Shown here one piece after another: positions 16,396 to 25,572 of a stretch of DNA of 64,000 nucleotides (positions are counted from its first letter, which is position 1; each line of letters starts with the position of its first letter). Source of the stretch: Streptomyces sp. NBC_00704 (GTDB taxonomy: Bacteria; Actinomycetota; Actinomycetes; Streptomycetales; Streptomycetaceae). The notes under the pieces were generated by a model. It had not been told where the DNA came from. It ran no database searches and was given only the letters and a program-made list of their open reading frames with translations. The stretch is taken from assembly GCF_036226605.1 (NCBI RefSeq), contig NZ_CP109000.1:6940501-7004500 (forward strand), written 5' to 3'. The translations under genes were made by a program, and so were the position numbers.

Positions 16396-19300
16396 CAGCC
16401 CGAGGCGGTGTAGACGACGGCGGTCGCGGACTCGTCGCCCCAGGCCAGCTCCCGCAGCAGCGCGGCCGTCCCCTCCTCGGGGTCGATCAGCCGGATGCCG
16501 CGCCGGGCGTACTCGCGGGCCAGCTCCGCCCCGACCATGCCCGCGTGCCCGGCCGAGGGCGCCCAGGGTCCCCAGTGCACGGTCACCGCACGCCGGCCGG
16601 TGCGGGCGGCGAAGGCCGCTCCGAGGGTCTCCAGCGCGTCGTTGGCGGCCGCGTAGTCGACCTGGCCGCGGTTGCCCAGCACGGCCGACACCGACCCGAA
16701 CAGCACGGTGAACGCGGGCGCCGCCGGCAGCTCCTCCAACGCGGTGAGCAGGGCGTGCGCGCCGGTCGCCTTGGTGCCGTACACACGGCGGAAGGACTCG
16801 GGGCTCTTCTCCGCGAGGAGCCGGTCCTCGATCACGCCGGCCGCGTGCACCACGCCGTCGAGCCGGCCGTGCTCGGCGTGGATCTCCTTGACCGCCTGGA
16901 GCACCGCCTCCGGTTCACGGAAGTCGACCGAGCGGTAGCGGGCCCGGCTGCCCAGGGCGCCGAGTTCGGCGAGGGTGGCCGTGATCTCCCGCTGGGCCAG
17001 CAGCAGTTCGGCGGCCCGGTTGATCTCGGCCGGCCGCAGACCGCCGCGTGCGGCGAGCGCCGCCCGCAGCGCGGCGGGGGTGCGGGCGGACGCGGTGTCC
17101 GCGGCCTCCGGGCCGTCGGGGGCGGGGGTGCGGCCGAGCAGTTCCAGCCGGCAGCGGGCGGCGCGGGCGAGCGCGGCGGCGAACTGCGCCGTGATGCCGC
17201 GCGCCCCGCCCGCGAGCAGCACCACCGAGTCCCGGTCCAGGCCGAGCGCGGCCGCCTCCGCGGCGCCCTCCCCGGCCGGTCCCGCGCCCGTGGCGCCGAG
17301 CGTGCCGAGCGGCGCCGCGACCAGTTCGAATCCGTGCCTCCCGGCCGCCGTCCGCAGCACGACGGGCGTCCGGTCCGGCGCGACGGCCTCGGCGACGACG
17401 GCGTCCGCGACGGCCGGCGGCGAGGCGTCGGCGAGTTCGACCAGCCGGGCCACGGTCTGCGGATACTCCCGCGCCACCGTCCGGAACAGTCCGCGCAGCC
17501 CCGCGGTGCGGGGGTCGGGGCTCTCGTCGTCGGCGCGGCGGACGGCCAGCAGCACGCGCGGCTCGTGCGCGAGGGCGGCCTTCAGCACGGGGAACATGTC
17601 GGGCAGCACGGGGGAGTCGTCGGCGTCCGCGAGGGCCCCGAGCCACAGCACGCCGTCCACCGGCCCGTCCGCCTGCGTCAGGACGTGGTCGTGGGCGCGT
17701 ACGACGACGTCGGCGCCGTGGGACGCCAGCCGGGCGACGGCCTCGGGGGCGTCGCCGAGGACGGTCCAGCGCGTGCCGGCGAGTGCGGCCGCCGGGTCGG
17801 CGGCGGCGTCGGGCCGCTCGTCGAGCAGGACCGGCCGCAGGAGCCGCCGTCCGGGCGCCTCCCCGGTGACGGCGTCCGGCCCGTGCTCCGGCCCGTGCTC
17901 CGGCCCGTGCTCCGGCCCGAGTTCCGGTTCGTGCTCCGGCCCGGGACCCGCCGCGGGTTCCGGGTCCGGTTCCTCAGCGGCGTTCACGGCCGGGTTCGCG
18001 GCCGGGTCGCCCAGCCGGGCGGTCAGCCAGGCGGTCACCGCGGCGGCGGTCCGCGCCTTGGCCAGCTCCTCCAGCGCGTCGTCGTCGAGGGCCGCGACGT
18101 CGGCGTCGGCCCCCGCGCCCAGACGCCGGGCCAGTTCGCCCGCGATCTCGGCCCGCTTGATGGAGTCGATGCTGAGGTCCGCCTCCAGATCGAGGTCGGG
18201 CTCGATCATGTCGACGGGGTAGCCGGTGCGCTCGCTGATGATCTCCAGCACGACCCGCTGCACGTCGACCGCCCCCGCACTCTCCCCGGTGGGCTCCACC
18301 GCGGCCGGCTCGCCGACGGCGGCCGCCGGGACCCCGGCCGCCGGGACCCCGGCCGCCGGGACCCCGGCCGCCGACTCCGGTCCCGGAGACGGGAGTTCAC
18401 CGACGGCGCGGATCACCTGCGGAGCCGGAACAGGGGCAGAAGCCGGAGCGGCGGGCGGGGCGAGCCGTGCGCCGGGGTCCGCGCCCAAGTAGGTCATCAG
18501 CACGTCGCGCTGGGCGGCGATCATCTCGCGGCTGGTGCGCAGGAACTCGGAGACGAGCGCGTCCCGGTCGGACGGGACGCCGTGCGGGGGGTTCGTCGTC
18601 ACAGTCGTCGCTGTCCTCTCGGTGGGGTCGGTGAGGCCGGTGAGGCCGGTGGTGCCGGTGGGGGCCTCGACGCGTCGGGCCGGCGCGAGCGCACCGGGCA
18701 GGAGGGCGCCGTCGGCGGTGCGCACCAGCTGGCCGTCGACCGTCCAGCCGGGGCGTTTCGGCTCCGGAGCGCGCAGTGCGTCCACCGCGTCACGGCCGCG
18801 CAGCAGCCATCCGGCGCGCACCGGCAGCCCCGCGACGGCGAGCCGTGCCAGCGCGTCGAGCCAGCCGAGCAGTCCGCTGCCGGGCCGGGGCTCGCAGGCC
18901 ACCGCGGTGTGCGGCCGGTGGCCGAGGATCCGGCCCGTCAGCCCGGTCAGCACCGAGCCCGGACCGGCCTCGACGAAGACGCGTGCTCCCGCCTCGTACA
19001 TGGCCTCGATCTGCTCCACGAAGGCGACCGGGGCGCCGATCTGGGCGGCGAGCCCGGCGCGCACGGCGTCGCCGTCGGCCGGGTAGGGGGCGGCCGTGCG
19101 GTTGGACCACACCGGGATCTCGGGCGCGTGCACCGGGCGGGCCGCGAGCGCCTCGGCGAACGCGTCGCCCGCGGCGGCCACCATGGGGCTGTGGAACGCG
19201 CAGGCGACGGGGATGCGCTTGGCTCCGTGCCCCGCCGCGCGCAGCAGCCGGACGGCTTCGGCGACGGCCTCAGTGGGGCCCGAGATCACCGTCTGGCCGG

Positions 19301-22300
19301 GCGCGTTGCGGTTGGCGACGACGACGCCTTCCGGTGCGCCCGACGCCCGGAGCGCTCGGGTCACCTCCTCGGCGCCGGCCGACACCGCCGCCATGGTCCC
19401 GGGGTCGGCCCCGCCGCTTGCGTCGCCGTCCGCGGCCCCGGCGGACTCCGCCGCCCGCAGGATCGCCGCCGCCCGCTCGGCGCTGAGTTCCAGCAGCGTC
19501 TCGGGGGTGAGCGCGCCCGCCGCGCACAGGGCCACCAGCTCGCCGTAGCTATGTCCGGCGGCCATGTCCGGCTGCACGCCGGCCGCGGTGAGCACGGCGT
19601 GCGCGGCGAGCCCGGCGACGCCGAGCGCGGGCTGCGCCACGCGGGTGTCGGTCAGCGCGGCGTTCTGCCTCTCGCGCACGGCGTCGTCGAACGCGGCCGG
19701 CGGATACAGGGCGTCCGCGTGGGCGCGGCCCAGCTCCAGGTAGGGGCGCAGCTCGGGGAAGGCGACGAACAGGTCGGCGAGCATGCCGGTGCGCTGGCTG
19801 CCCTGGCCGGGGAAGAGGAAGGCGACCTTGGCGTCCTGCGAGACGCCGTCCCCTTCCCTGTTCCCGTCCCGGTCCGTGTTCCCGTCCGTGGCGGCGGACG
19901 GGGCCCGGTGGACGCCGTCCGTCGCGGCGCGCCCGCCGGGGCCCGCGTGCTCGCCGGGAGCCGACGGATCCGCGGGACCGGCGGTGGCCCGGAGCAGCTT
20001 GTCCACCAGGTCGTCGACGTCCGTCGCCACGAGGGCGATCCGGGCCGGGTCCGTGCTCGCGTCCGACCGCCGGGCCGCGCCCAGCGCGAGGTCGCGGAGC
20101 CGCCAGGGCCGGCCCGGCGCCCGGGCGGCCTTCAGCAGCTCCTCCATCGAGCGGCGGGCCGAGGCCTCGTCCCGTCCGCGGAAGACGAACAGCTCGCCCG
20201 GCCAGGCGTCGAGCCCCCGCACCGGTGGCACGCCGCCCGCGTGAGCGGCCAGCACCACATGGAAGTTGGTGCCGCCGAAGCCGAACGCGCTGACCCCGGC
20301 GATCCGTTCGGGCGCGGGCGCCGCCCACGGGCGGGCCTCGGCGTGGAAGGCGAAGGGGCTGGCGTCCGCGTCCCAGGCCGGGTTGGGCGACTCGACGTGC
20401 AGGGTGGGCGGCCGGACGCCGGTGTGCAGGGCCAGCAGCGTCTTGATGAGCCCGGCGAGTCCGGCGGCGCACTTGGTGTGCCCGATCTGCGACTTCACCG
20501 AGCCGAGCGCGCAGCCGCCCGGCCTGGCCCCGGCCTCGGCGAACACCTCGCTGAGGACGCGCAGTTCGGTGCGGTCGCCGACGACGGTGCCCGTGCCGTG
20601 CGCCTCGACCAGCCCGACGTCGGCCGGGGAGACGCCCGCGTTGCGGTAGGCGCGTTCCAGGGCCGAGCGCTGGCCCTCGGGCCGGGGCGCGGTCAGTCCG
20701 AGGGAGCGGCCGTCGCTGGACGCGCCGAGTCCCTTGATGACCCCGTAGACGCGGTCGCCGTCCCGTTCGGCGTCCGCGAGCCGCTTCAGGACCAGGCAGG
20801 CGACGCCCTCGCCGAGCGCGATGCCGTCCGCCGAGCCGTCGAAGGCGCGGGAGCGGCCGGTCGGGGAGAGGGCGTGCACCGAGGAGAACAGGACGTAGTC
20901 GTTGATGCCGTTGTGCAGGTCGGCACCGCCGCACAGGACCACGTCGGACGTGCCGCCGGCCAGTTCCTTGCAGGCGACGTCCACGGCGGCCAGCGAGGAG
21001 GCGCAGGCCGCGTCGACGGTGTAGTTGGCGCCGCCCAGGTCGAGCCGGTTGGCGACGCGGCCGGAGATGACGTTGGCGAGCATGCCGGGGAAGGAGTCCT
21101 CGGTCAGCCGCGGGAGCTGCTCGTCCAGGGCCTCGGGAACGCGGCCGTAGTACGAGGGCAGCACCGCGCGCAGCGTGGCCGCGTTCGACAGGTCGCTGCC
21201 CGCCTCCGCGCCGAACACCACGGAGGTGCGGGAGCGGTCGAAGTCCCGCCCGCCGTCGCCGTATCCGGCGTCCTCCAGGGCGCGCCGGGCGGCCTCCAGG
21301 GACAGCAGCTGCACCGGTTCGACGTGGCCGAGGGAGGCCGGCGGGATGCCGTAGCGCAGCGGGTCGAAGGGGATGCGGGGGAGGAACCCGCCCCACTTGG
21401 AAGGGGTGGACGCGCCGTGGTGGACGGCCGGGTCCCAGCGCTCGGCGGGCACCTCGCCCACCGCGTCCACGCCGCCGACGACGTTCGCCCAGAACGCGGG
21501 CAGGTCGGGGGCCCCGGGGAACATGCACGCCATGCCGACGACGGCGATGTCGAGCGGAGCGGGCGCGGCGGGCGCGGGCGTGTCCTCGGCGGGGGCCGTC
21601 CGCGCCGCCCGGCGGGCGAGGTGCCCGGCCGCGCCCGTGGTCACCGACTCGTGCAGGGCGGCGAGCGTGGTGGCGGCCGAGCGCAGCACGGCCACCTCGC
21701 CCGCCATGAACATCCCCTCGGCGAGCTGGCGCCGCTCGTCGACGGGGACGAGCGCGCCGTCGCCGTCGCGGGTCACGCCCTTGCTGGCCAGGCGCAGCCG
21801 GCCGACGTTGAGCCGCTCCAGTTCCTCCCAGATCCGCCGGTCGGGCACGCCCTCGGCGCGCAGCCGGGCCTCCTGGTCGCGGAAGTCCGCGGCGAACGGG
21901 CTGGGCACGCACCGCGTCGCGTGCCCCGGCGCGGACTCCAGCAGCGTGGTGGCCTCCGCGTCCATGACCTGCCGCCGGAACAGCGGCCGGATCGCCCCGC
22001 AGGACACGGCCTCGTCGGTGAACAGGTAGGCGGTGCCCATCAGCAGGCCGACGGCCGCACCGCGGGCGGTCAGCGGCGCGGCGAGCGCGGCGACCATCGC
22101 CGCCGACCGCTCGTCGTGCACCCCGCCGGCGAAGAACACCTCGACGCCGTCCGCCGGACGGCCCTCGAAGTAGTCCTCCAGCACGGCGAGTTGGGCCTCC
22201 CAGAGCGCGAAGCTGCCGCGCGGGCCGACGTGCCCGCCGCACTCCGAGCCCTCGAACACGAACCGGCGCGCCCCGGCCTCCAGGAACTGCCGCAGCAACC

Positions 22301-23567
22301 CCGGCGAGGGCACGTGCAGAAAGGTGCGGACGCCGTCCTGCTCCAGGGCGCGCGCCTGCGACGGGCGTCCGCCCGCGATGATCGCGTGCGTCGGCCGCAG
22401 CTGCCGTACGGCCTCCAGCTGGGCCGCGCGCACGTCCTCCGGCGCGAAGCCGAGGACGCCCACGCCCCACGGCCGGCCGGCCACCGCGTCGCGCGTCTCG
22501 GCCAGCATCGTCCGGGTCCGTGCGCCGTCGGCCAGCGCCAGGGCCAGAAAGGGCAGCGCGCCGTCCGCCGCCACCGCCGCGGCGAACGCGGGGCCGTCGC
22601 TCACCCTGGTCATCGGCCCCTGTGCGACGGGGAGCCGGGTGCCGAGCGCCCGGCTCATCGGCGAGCCGGGCCGCAGCGCCCGCGCGGCCGAGTCGTCGTG
22701 GACGGCGTCCAGCATCGCCTCCCGCAGCGCGCGGACCGTGCGCCGGGCGTCGCCCCACCGCTCGGCGAACCGGGCGGCGAGGAAGCCGTCCTGGCCCACC
22801 GGGAGCAGCTGGGTGCGCGGGTCCCGCGCGCCGAGCAGTGCCGCCGCCTCCCGCGGTCCGGCGTCCTCGGCGAGCCGCGGGGCGTCCGGGCCGCGCCGCA
22901 GCAGAACCCGGTGACCGGCCACCACGACGGTCTCCGAGCCGTCGAGGGTGCGCAGCGCGGCGGCGGCCGGCTCGGGCAGGGACGACTCGGCGAGCAGGGC
23001 GAGCTGTCCGTCCAGGACGACCCCGGCCGCGCCGCCCGCCGTCGCGGCGGCGGCCGTCCGGGGGCCGATGCCGCCGCACGCCCACACCGGTACGGTCACC
23101 TCGGGCGCCGCGAGGAGCTGCTGGAGCAGGACGAAGGTGTTCAGGGCGCCGACGCGGCCGCCGCACTCGGCGCCGCGGGCGATCAGACCGTGCGCTCCGG
23201 CGCGTACCGCGTCCCGTGCGCCCGCCAGGTCGGTGACCTCGACGAGCACCCGCACGCGCGCCGCGAGCACGTCGACCGGCCAGGCGGTCCCGGACGCCGC
23301 GCCGACGGCGAGGATCACGGTGTGGGGGCCGTCCGGATCCAGGTCGGCGGGGGTGAGCCGGCAGTGCGCGTCGACGCGGACGCCGAACCCGCCCGGGCAG
23401 GCGCGCCGCAGCCGGGCCAGGGCCTCGCGCGATCTTCGGTCACCGGGTCCGAGGTCCAGCACTCCGAGACCGCCGGACCGGCCGACGGCCAGGGCGAGCC
23501 CGGCGTCGGGCTCGCCGAACGGAGTGATGCCGATGATCATGTCCTCGGAACGCACAGCGGACGTCAT
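16392..23567 (-). CDS. Type I polyketide synthase, NPD(ER)-NPD(ER)-KS-AT-ACP-KR (PfaA/PfaD-like)
   Basis: 2391 residues from ATG 23567 (GGAGA upstream; ATG 23540 and TTG 23582 are alternatives). Residues ~10-270 are a degenerate 2-nitropropane-dioxygenase-like TIM barrel. Residues ~300-650 are a fuller PfaD-like FMN enoyl-reductase barrel (GSECGGHVG). KS ~668-1110 has active Cys855, HGTGTVVGD and SQIGHTKCAAG. AT ~1246-1545 has GHSYGE. One ACP has its pantetheine Ser at 1802 in the PUFA-synthase-type LSIDSIKR. KR ~2110-2391 has GGARGIT, a catalytic Ser in FGSVSAV and a Tyr in VDYAAAND. AGVPA and GPEH repeats form linkers. With the next gene it supplies a full condense-reduce-dehydrate-reduce cycle for making a reduced or polyene acyl chain. 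Confidence 0.9.
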   Translation of the reverse strand: MTSAVRSEDMIIGITPFGEPDAGLALAVGRSGGLGVLDLGPGDRRSREALARLRRACPGGFGVRVDAHCRLTPADLDPDGPHTVILAVGAASGTAWPVDVLAARVRVLVEVTDLAGARDAVRAGAHGLIARGAECGGRVGALNTFVLLQQLLAAPEVTVPVWACGGIGPRTAAAATAGGAAGVVLDGQLALLAESSLPEPAAAALRTLDGSETVVVAGHRVLLRRGPDAPRLAEDAGPREAAALLGARDPRTQLLPVGQDGFLAARFAERWGDARRTVRALREAMLDAVHDDSAARALRPGSPMSRALGTRLPVAQGPMTRVSDGPAFAAAVAADGALPFLALALADGARTRTMLAETRDAVAGRPWGVGVLGFAPEDVRAAQLEAVRQLRPTHAIIAGGRPSQARALEQDGVRTFLHVPSPGLLRQFLEAGARRFVFEGSECGGHVGPRGSFALWEAQLAVLEDYFEGRPADGVEVFFAGGVHDERSAAMVAALAAPLTARGAAVGLLMGTAYLFTDEAVSCGAIRPLFRRQVMDAEATTLLESAPGHATRCVPSPFAADFRDQEARLRAEGVPDRRIWEELERLNVGRLRLASKGVTRDGDGALVPVDERRQLAEGMFMAGEVAVLRSAATTLAALHESVTTGAAGHLARRAARTAPAEDTPAPAAPAPLDIAVVGMACMFPGAPDLPAFWANVVGGVDAVGEVPAERWDPAVHHGASTPSKWGGFLPRIPFDPLRYGIPPASLGHVEPVQLLSLEAARRALEDAGYGDGGRDFDRSRTSVVFGAEAGSDLSNAATLRAVLPSYYGRVPEALDEQLPRLTEDSFPGMLANVISGRVANRLDLGGANYTVDAACASSLAAVDVACKELAGGTSDVVLCGGADLHNGINDYVLFSSVHALSPTGRSRAFDGSADGIALGEGVACLVLKRLADAERDGDRVYGVIKGLGASSDGRSLGLTAPRPEGQRSALERAYRNAGVSPADVGLVEAHGTGTVVGDRTELRVLSEVFAEAGARPGGCALGSVKSQIGHTKCAAGLAGLIKTLLALHTGVRPPTLHVESPNPAWDADASPFAFHAEARPWAAPAPERIAGVSAFGFGGTNFHVVLAAHAGGVPPVRGLDAWPGELFVFRGRDEASARRSMEELLKAARAPGRPWRLRDLALGAARRSDASTDPARIALVATDVDDLVDKLLRATAGPADPSAPGEHAGPGGRAATDGVHRAPSAATDGNTDRDGNREGDGVSQDAKVAFLFPGQGSQRTGMLADLFVAFPELRPYLELGRAHADALYPPAAFDDAVRERQNAALTDTRVAQPALGVAGLAAHAVLTAAGVQPDMAAGHSYGELVALCAAGALTPETLLELSAERAAAILRAAESAGAADGDASGGADPGTMAAVSAGAEEVTRALRASGAPEGVVVANRNAPGQTVISGPTEAVAEAVRLLRAAGHGAKRIPVACAFHSPMVAAAGDAFAEALAARPVHAPEIPVWSNRTAAPYPADGDAVRAGLAAQIGAPVAFVEQIEAMYEAGARVFVEAGPGSVLTGLTGRILGHRPHTAVACEPRPGSGLLGWLDALARLAVAGLPVRAGWLLRGRDAVDALRAPEPKRPGWTVDGQLVRTADGALLPGALAPARRVEAPTGTTGLTGLTDPTERTATTVTTNPPHGVPSDRDALVSEFLRTSREMIAAQRDVLMTYLGADPGARLAPPAAPASAPVPAPQVIRAVGELPSPGPESAAGVPAAGVPAAGVPAAAVGEPAAVEPTGESAGAVDVQRVVLEIISERTGYPVDMIEPDLDLEADLSIDSIKRAEIAGELARRLGAGADADVAALDDDALEELAKARTAAAVTAWLTARLGDPAANPAVNAAEEPDPEPAAGPGPEHEPELGPEHGPEHGPEHGPDAVTGEAPGRRLLRPVLLDERPDAAADPAAALAGTRWTVLGDAPEAVARLASHGADVVVRAHDHVLTQADGPVDGVLWLGALADADDSPVLPDMFPVLKAALAHEPRVLLAVRRADDESPDPRTAGLRGLFRTVAREYPQTVARLVELADASPPAVADAVVAEAVAPDRTPVVLRTAAGRHGFELVAAPLGTLGATGAGPAGEGAAEAAALGLDRDSVVLLAGGARGITAQFAAALARAARCRLELLGRTPAPDGPEAADTASARTPAALRAALAARGGLRPAEINRAAELLLAQREITATLAELGALGSRARYRSVDFREPEAVLQAVKEIHAEHGRLDGVVHAAGVIEDRLLAEKSPESFRRVYGTKATGAHALLTALEELPAAPAFTVLFGSVSAVLGNRGQVDYAAANDALETLGAAFAARTGRRAVTVHWGPWAPSAGHAGMVGAELAREYARRGIRLIDPEEGTAALLRELAWGDESATAVVYTASGW
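18310..18370. repeat. 15-bp tandem repeats in an inter-domain linker
   Basis: GGCCGCCGGGACCCC is repeated about four times and encodes the Ala-Gly-Val-Pro-Ala linker before the ACP. A second short array at 17878-17925 (CCGTGCTCCGG units) encodes GPEH repeats after the ACP. Confidence 0.65.
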
Positions 23568-23693
23568 GATTCTCCGAATCAAGGTGAGACTGCACGGTGG
23601 GGGGTTCGGGACAGCAAAGGCGGCTCACCGCGTTCCGGCGGGGAGAGGTTCACCCGGAACGCCGTTCTGTAGCGCGTGCTCGAAACGCGTTGA

Positions 23694-23723
23694 AAGGTAG
23701 TGGTCTTGTTACTCACTGGTCAA
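23694..23723 (-). promoter_or_regulatory. Predicted promoter of the polyketide operon
   Basis: On the minus strand TTGACC (23723-23718), an 18-nt spacer and TACCTT (23699-23694) match a HrdB-type promoter. It would give a 5' UTR of about 120 nt before ATG 23567. No other good promoter pair is seen before any of the six operon genes, which agrees with single-transcript expression. Confidence 0.55.
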
Positions 23724-23735
23724 CGTTCGAACCAT

Positions 23736-23752
23736 CGGCCGGTGACCGGCCG
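23736..23752. promoter_or_regulatory. 17-bp perfect palindrome upstream of the polyketide promoter
   Basis: CGGCCGGT-G-ACCGGCCG is a perfect inverted repeat, centred about 24 bp upstream of the predicted -35 of the PKS operon. The location fits an activator or repressor site. No dedicated regulator gene lies beside the operon. Confidence 0.45.
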
Positions 23753-24254
23753 TAGTGATTCGGTCAGACGAGAGTGAAGGGCCAGGGGGGAGGAAAACGG
23801 ATCAATTCCCGTCGCCGGCAGGCATGTTCACCCCCGGCTCATCTCAGCGGAACATGAGTGACCGTCAGATTTGGGTTCCTTTGGACCGCATGTCCCCGAA
23901 CGGACGCCTGCCGCCGGCGTCGATCCGGTGGCCGGGAAAAATCCGTGTGACGTCCCGGAGTGACCGGAAGGACACCTGCGGAGTGACCGGAAGAGCCCCC
24001 TGCTCGCCGCGTCGCCCGCCGCCCACCCACCGGGACGGGTCTTGACGCCGGCCGGGCAGCCGCCAAGACTGCGATGACTGCGCGGTCAGGCCGGTCCTCG
24101 GGAGGTCGTCGACCGGTTTGACCGCGCGGCAGCGACGCGGCCCCTCGGCGCGGGGACGGCGGCACTCCTCCGTACGGGTTCTGTCCGGCCCCGGGCCCCC
24201 GGTGTCCGAGTGTCAGTGCCCGTACCGTTGTGAAGATCAGCCCATAGTGCGCGT
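23753..24254. other. Intergenic region between PKS operon and serine-hydrolase gene
   Basis: No coding region is supported here. It contains a 15-bp direct repeat, CGGAGTGACCGGAAG, at 23956-23970 and 23979-23993 (23-bp period), with a degenerate relative GAGTGACCGTCAG at 23856-23868. The region is less GC-biased than its surroundings around 23860-23945. CATAGT at 24243-24248, 7 nt before the next ATG, is a possible -10 of a leaderless transcript. Confidence 0.4.
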
Positions 24255-25451
24255 ATGACGCGTACTCGTACGGCGCTGCTGTGCGCCGCCGCTCTCCTCG
24301 CCTCGACCCTGCAGACGGCGGTCGCCGCCGCCGGTCCCGGCCACCCCGACCGTGCCTGCGCCGCCACCCGCAGCCCCGACGCCCAGGCGCGCAAGGTCCT
24401 CGACATCGTCCGCCGGGCCAAGAAGCAGCTCGGCCTCAAGGCCGCCCTCGTCAGGGTCACCGTCGACGGGCGCGAACTGGTGACGGGGGCCGTCGGCGAG
24501 TCCATGACGGGCGTGCCCGCGACCCCCGCCATGCACTTCCGCACCGGCTCGGTCGGCATCGCCTTCATGGGCACCGTGCTGCTCCAGCTCGTCGAGGAGC
24601 ACAAGGTGGACCTCGACGCCCCGGTCTCGCGCTGGCTGCCCGACCTGCCGCACGGCGACGAGATCACCCTGCGCATGCTCGGCGACTCCACCTCGGGCCT
24701 GCACGACTACGTCACCGACCCGGCCTTCCTGAAGAAGCTGTACGCCGACCCCTGGCAGCACTGGACCCCGAAGGAGCTCGTCGGGTTCTCCCTGCGCCAC
24801 CCCCTCTGGTACGAGCCCGGCACCAACTGGAGCTACTCGCATGCCAACTTCGTCCTGCTCGGCCATGTCCTGGAGAAGATCTCCGGCACCCCGCTCGCCC
24901 GCCTGCTGAGGCAGCGCGTCCTGCGCCCCCTGGACCTGCGCAACACCCGCAGCAACGACACCGCGGAGATCCCGCAGCCCGTGCTGCACGCCTACGACGA
25001 GGAACGCGGCTTCTACGAGGAGTCCACGTACTTCAACCCCTCCTGGACCACCGCGCCGGGAGCCGTCATCACCCAGGACGTCTGCGACCTGGCCCGCTCA
25101 GGCCAGGGCATCGGCTCGGGCGAACTGCTCTCGAAGAGCGCCTTCCGCACGCAGCTGAACCCGGGCACGGTCGGTCTCGGCCACGCCACCGCCGCCTGTC
25201 CCGCGACGGTGTGCCTGCCCATGACGAAGAAGTTCCACTTCGGCGTGGGCGTCCTCGTCAAGAACAGCTGGGTGCTGCAGAACCCGTCCTTCTTCGGCTA
25301 CGCGGCCGTCATGGCGTACGAGCCGCACAAGCGGCTGTCCATCGCGGTGTCCACGACGGTCGGCCCGAACGCGCCCGGCGGCAACAACTCGCAGGTGATC
25401 ACCGAGCGGATCGCCGCGCTGCTGGACCCGCAGCACCCGCTCGCCGGCTGA
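24255..25451 (+). CDS. Secreted serine-hydrolase-fold (beta-lactamase/DD-peptidase-like) protein with degenerate active site
   Basis: 398 residues. The first ~25 form a Sec signal peptide (MTRTRT, hydrophobic core, AVAAAG), so it is exported. The body has the class C beta-lactamase/DD-carboxypeptidase fold. The SxxK motif is replaced by Ser99-Val-Gly-Ile102, the YxN motif reads Tyr194-Ser-His196, and no clear HTG/KTG triad follows. The nucleophilic Ser is present but the catalytic Lys is not. It may be a binding protein, or an esterase using a different general base. The ATG has no Shine-Dalgarno and may be leaderless. I recall similar Ser-Val-x-Ile variants in Streptomyces but cannot verify it here. 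Confidence 0.8.
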   Translation: MTRTRTALLCAAALLASTLQTAVAAAGPGHPDRACAATRSPDAQARKVLDIVRRAKKQLGLKAALVRVTVDGRELVTGAVGESMTGVPATPAMHFRTGSVGIAFMGTVLLQLVEEHKVDLDAPVSRWLPDLPHGDEITLRMLGDSTSGLHDYVTDPAFLKKLYADPWQHWTPKELVGFSLRHPLWYEPGTNWSYSHANFVLLGHVLEKISGTPLARLLRQRVLRPLDLRNTRSNDTAEIPQPVLHAYDEERGFYEESTYFNPSWTTAPGAVITQDVCDLARSGQGIGSGELLSKSAFRTQLNPGTVGLGHATAACPATVCLPMTKKFHFGVGVLVKNSWVLQNPSFFGYAAVMAYEPHKRLSIAVSTTVGPNAPGGNNSQVITERIAALLDPQHPLAG

Positions 25452-25491
25452 CCGGGGTGCGTCCGGCGCGCACCGCGTCCGGCGCGCACCG

Positions 25492-25515
25492 CGTCCGGGG
25501 CGACGGCCCCGGACG
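25492..25515. terminator. Hairpin after serine-hydrolase gene
   Basis: A 10-bp stem CGTCCGGGGC/GCCCCGGACG with a 4-nt GACG loop lies 40 nt past the stop and before the convergent small gene. It is preceded by two copies of GCGTCCGGCGCGCACC. Confidence 0.65.
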
Positions 25516-25572
25516 TCGTCGCGCCGGGCGTCGGCCGCGAACCAGAGCGCCGTCGGCGACCGCCCGCGAGCG

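Noticed and set aside
11617..23567. Classification of the cluster as enediyne
   Set aside because: The fused PPTase resembles enediyne PKSs, but there are two KS-AT proteins and PfaD-like reductases, and none of the enediyne accessory genes (E3-E5, E10 thioesterase) are seen.
16545..23672. Plus-strand open frame of over 2300 codons opposite the large PKS gene
   Set aside because: It is the antisense shadow of a very GC-rich gene: composition is Arg/Gly/Ala/Val-heavy, with no domains, and the minus-strand frame shows full PKS catalytic motifs.
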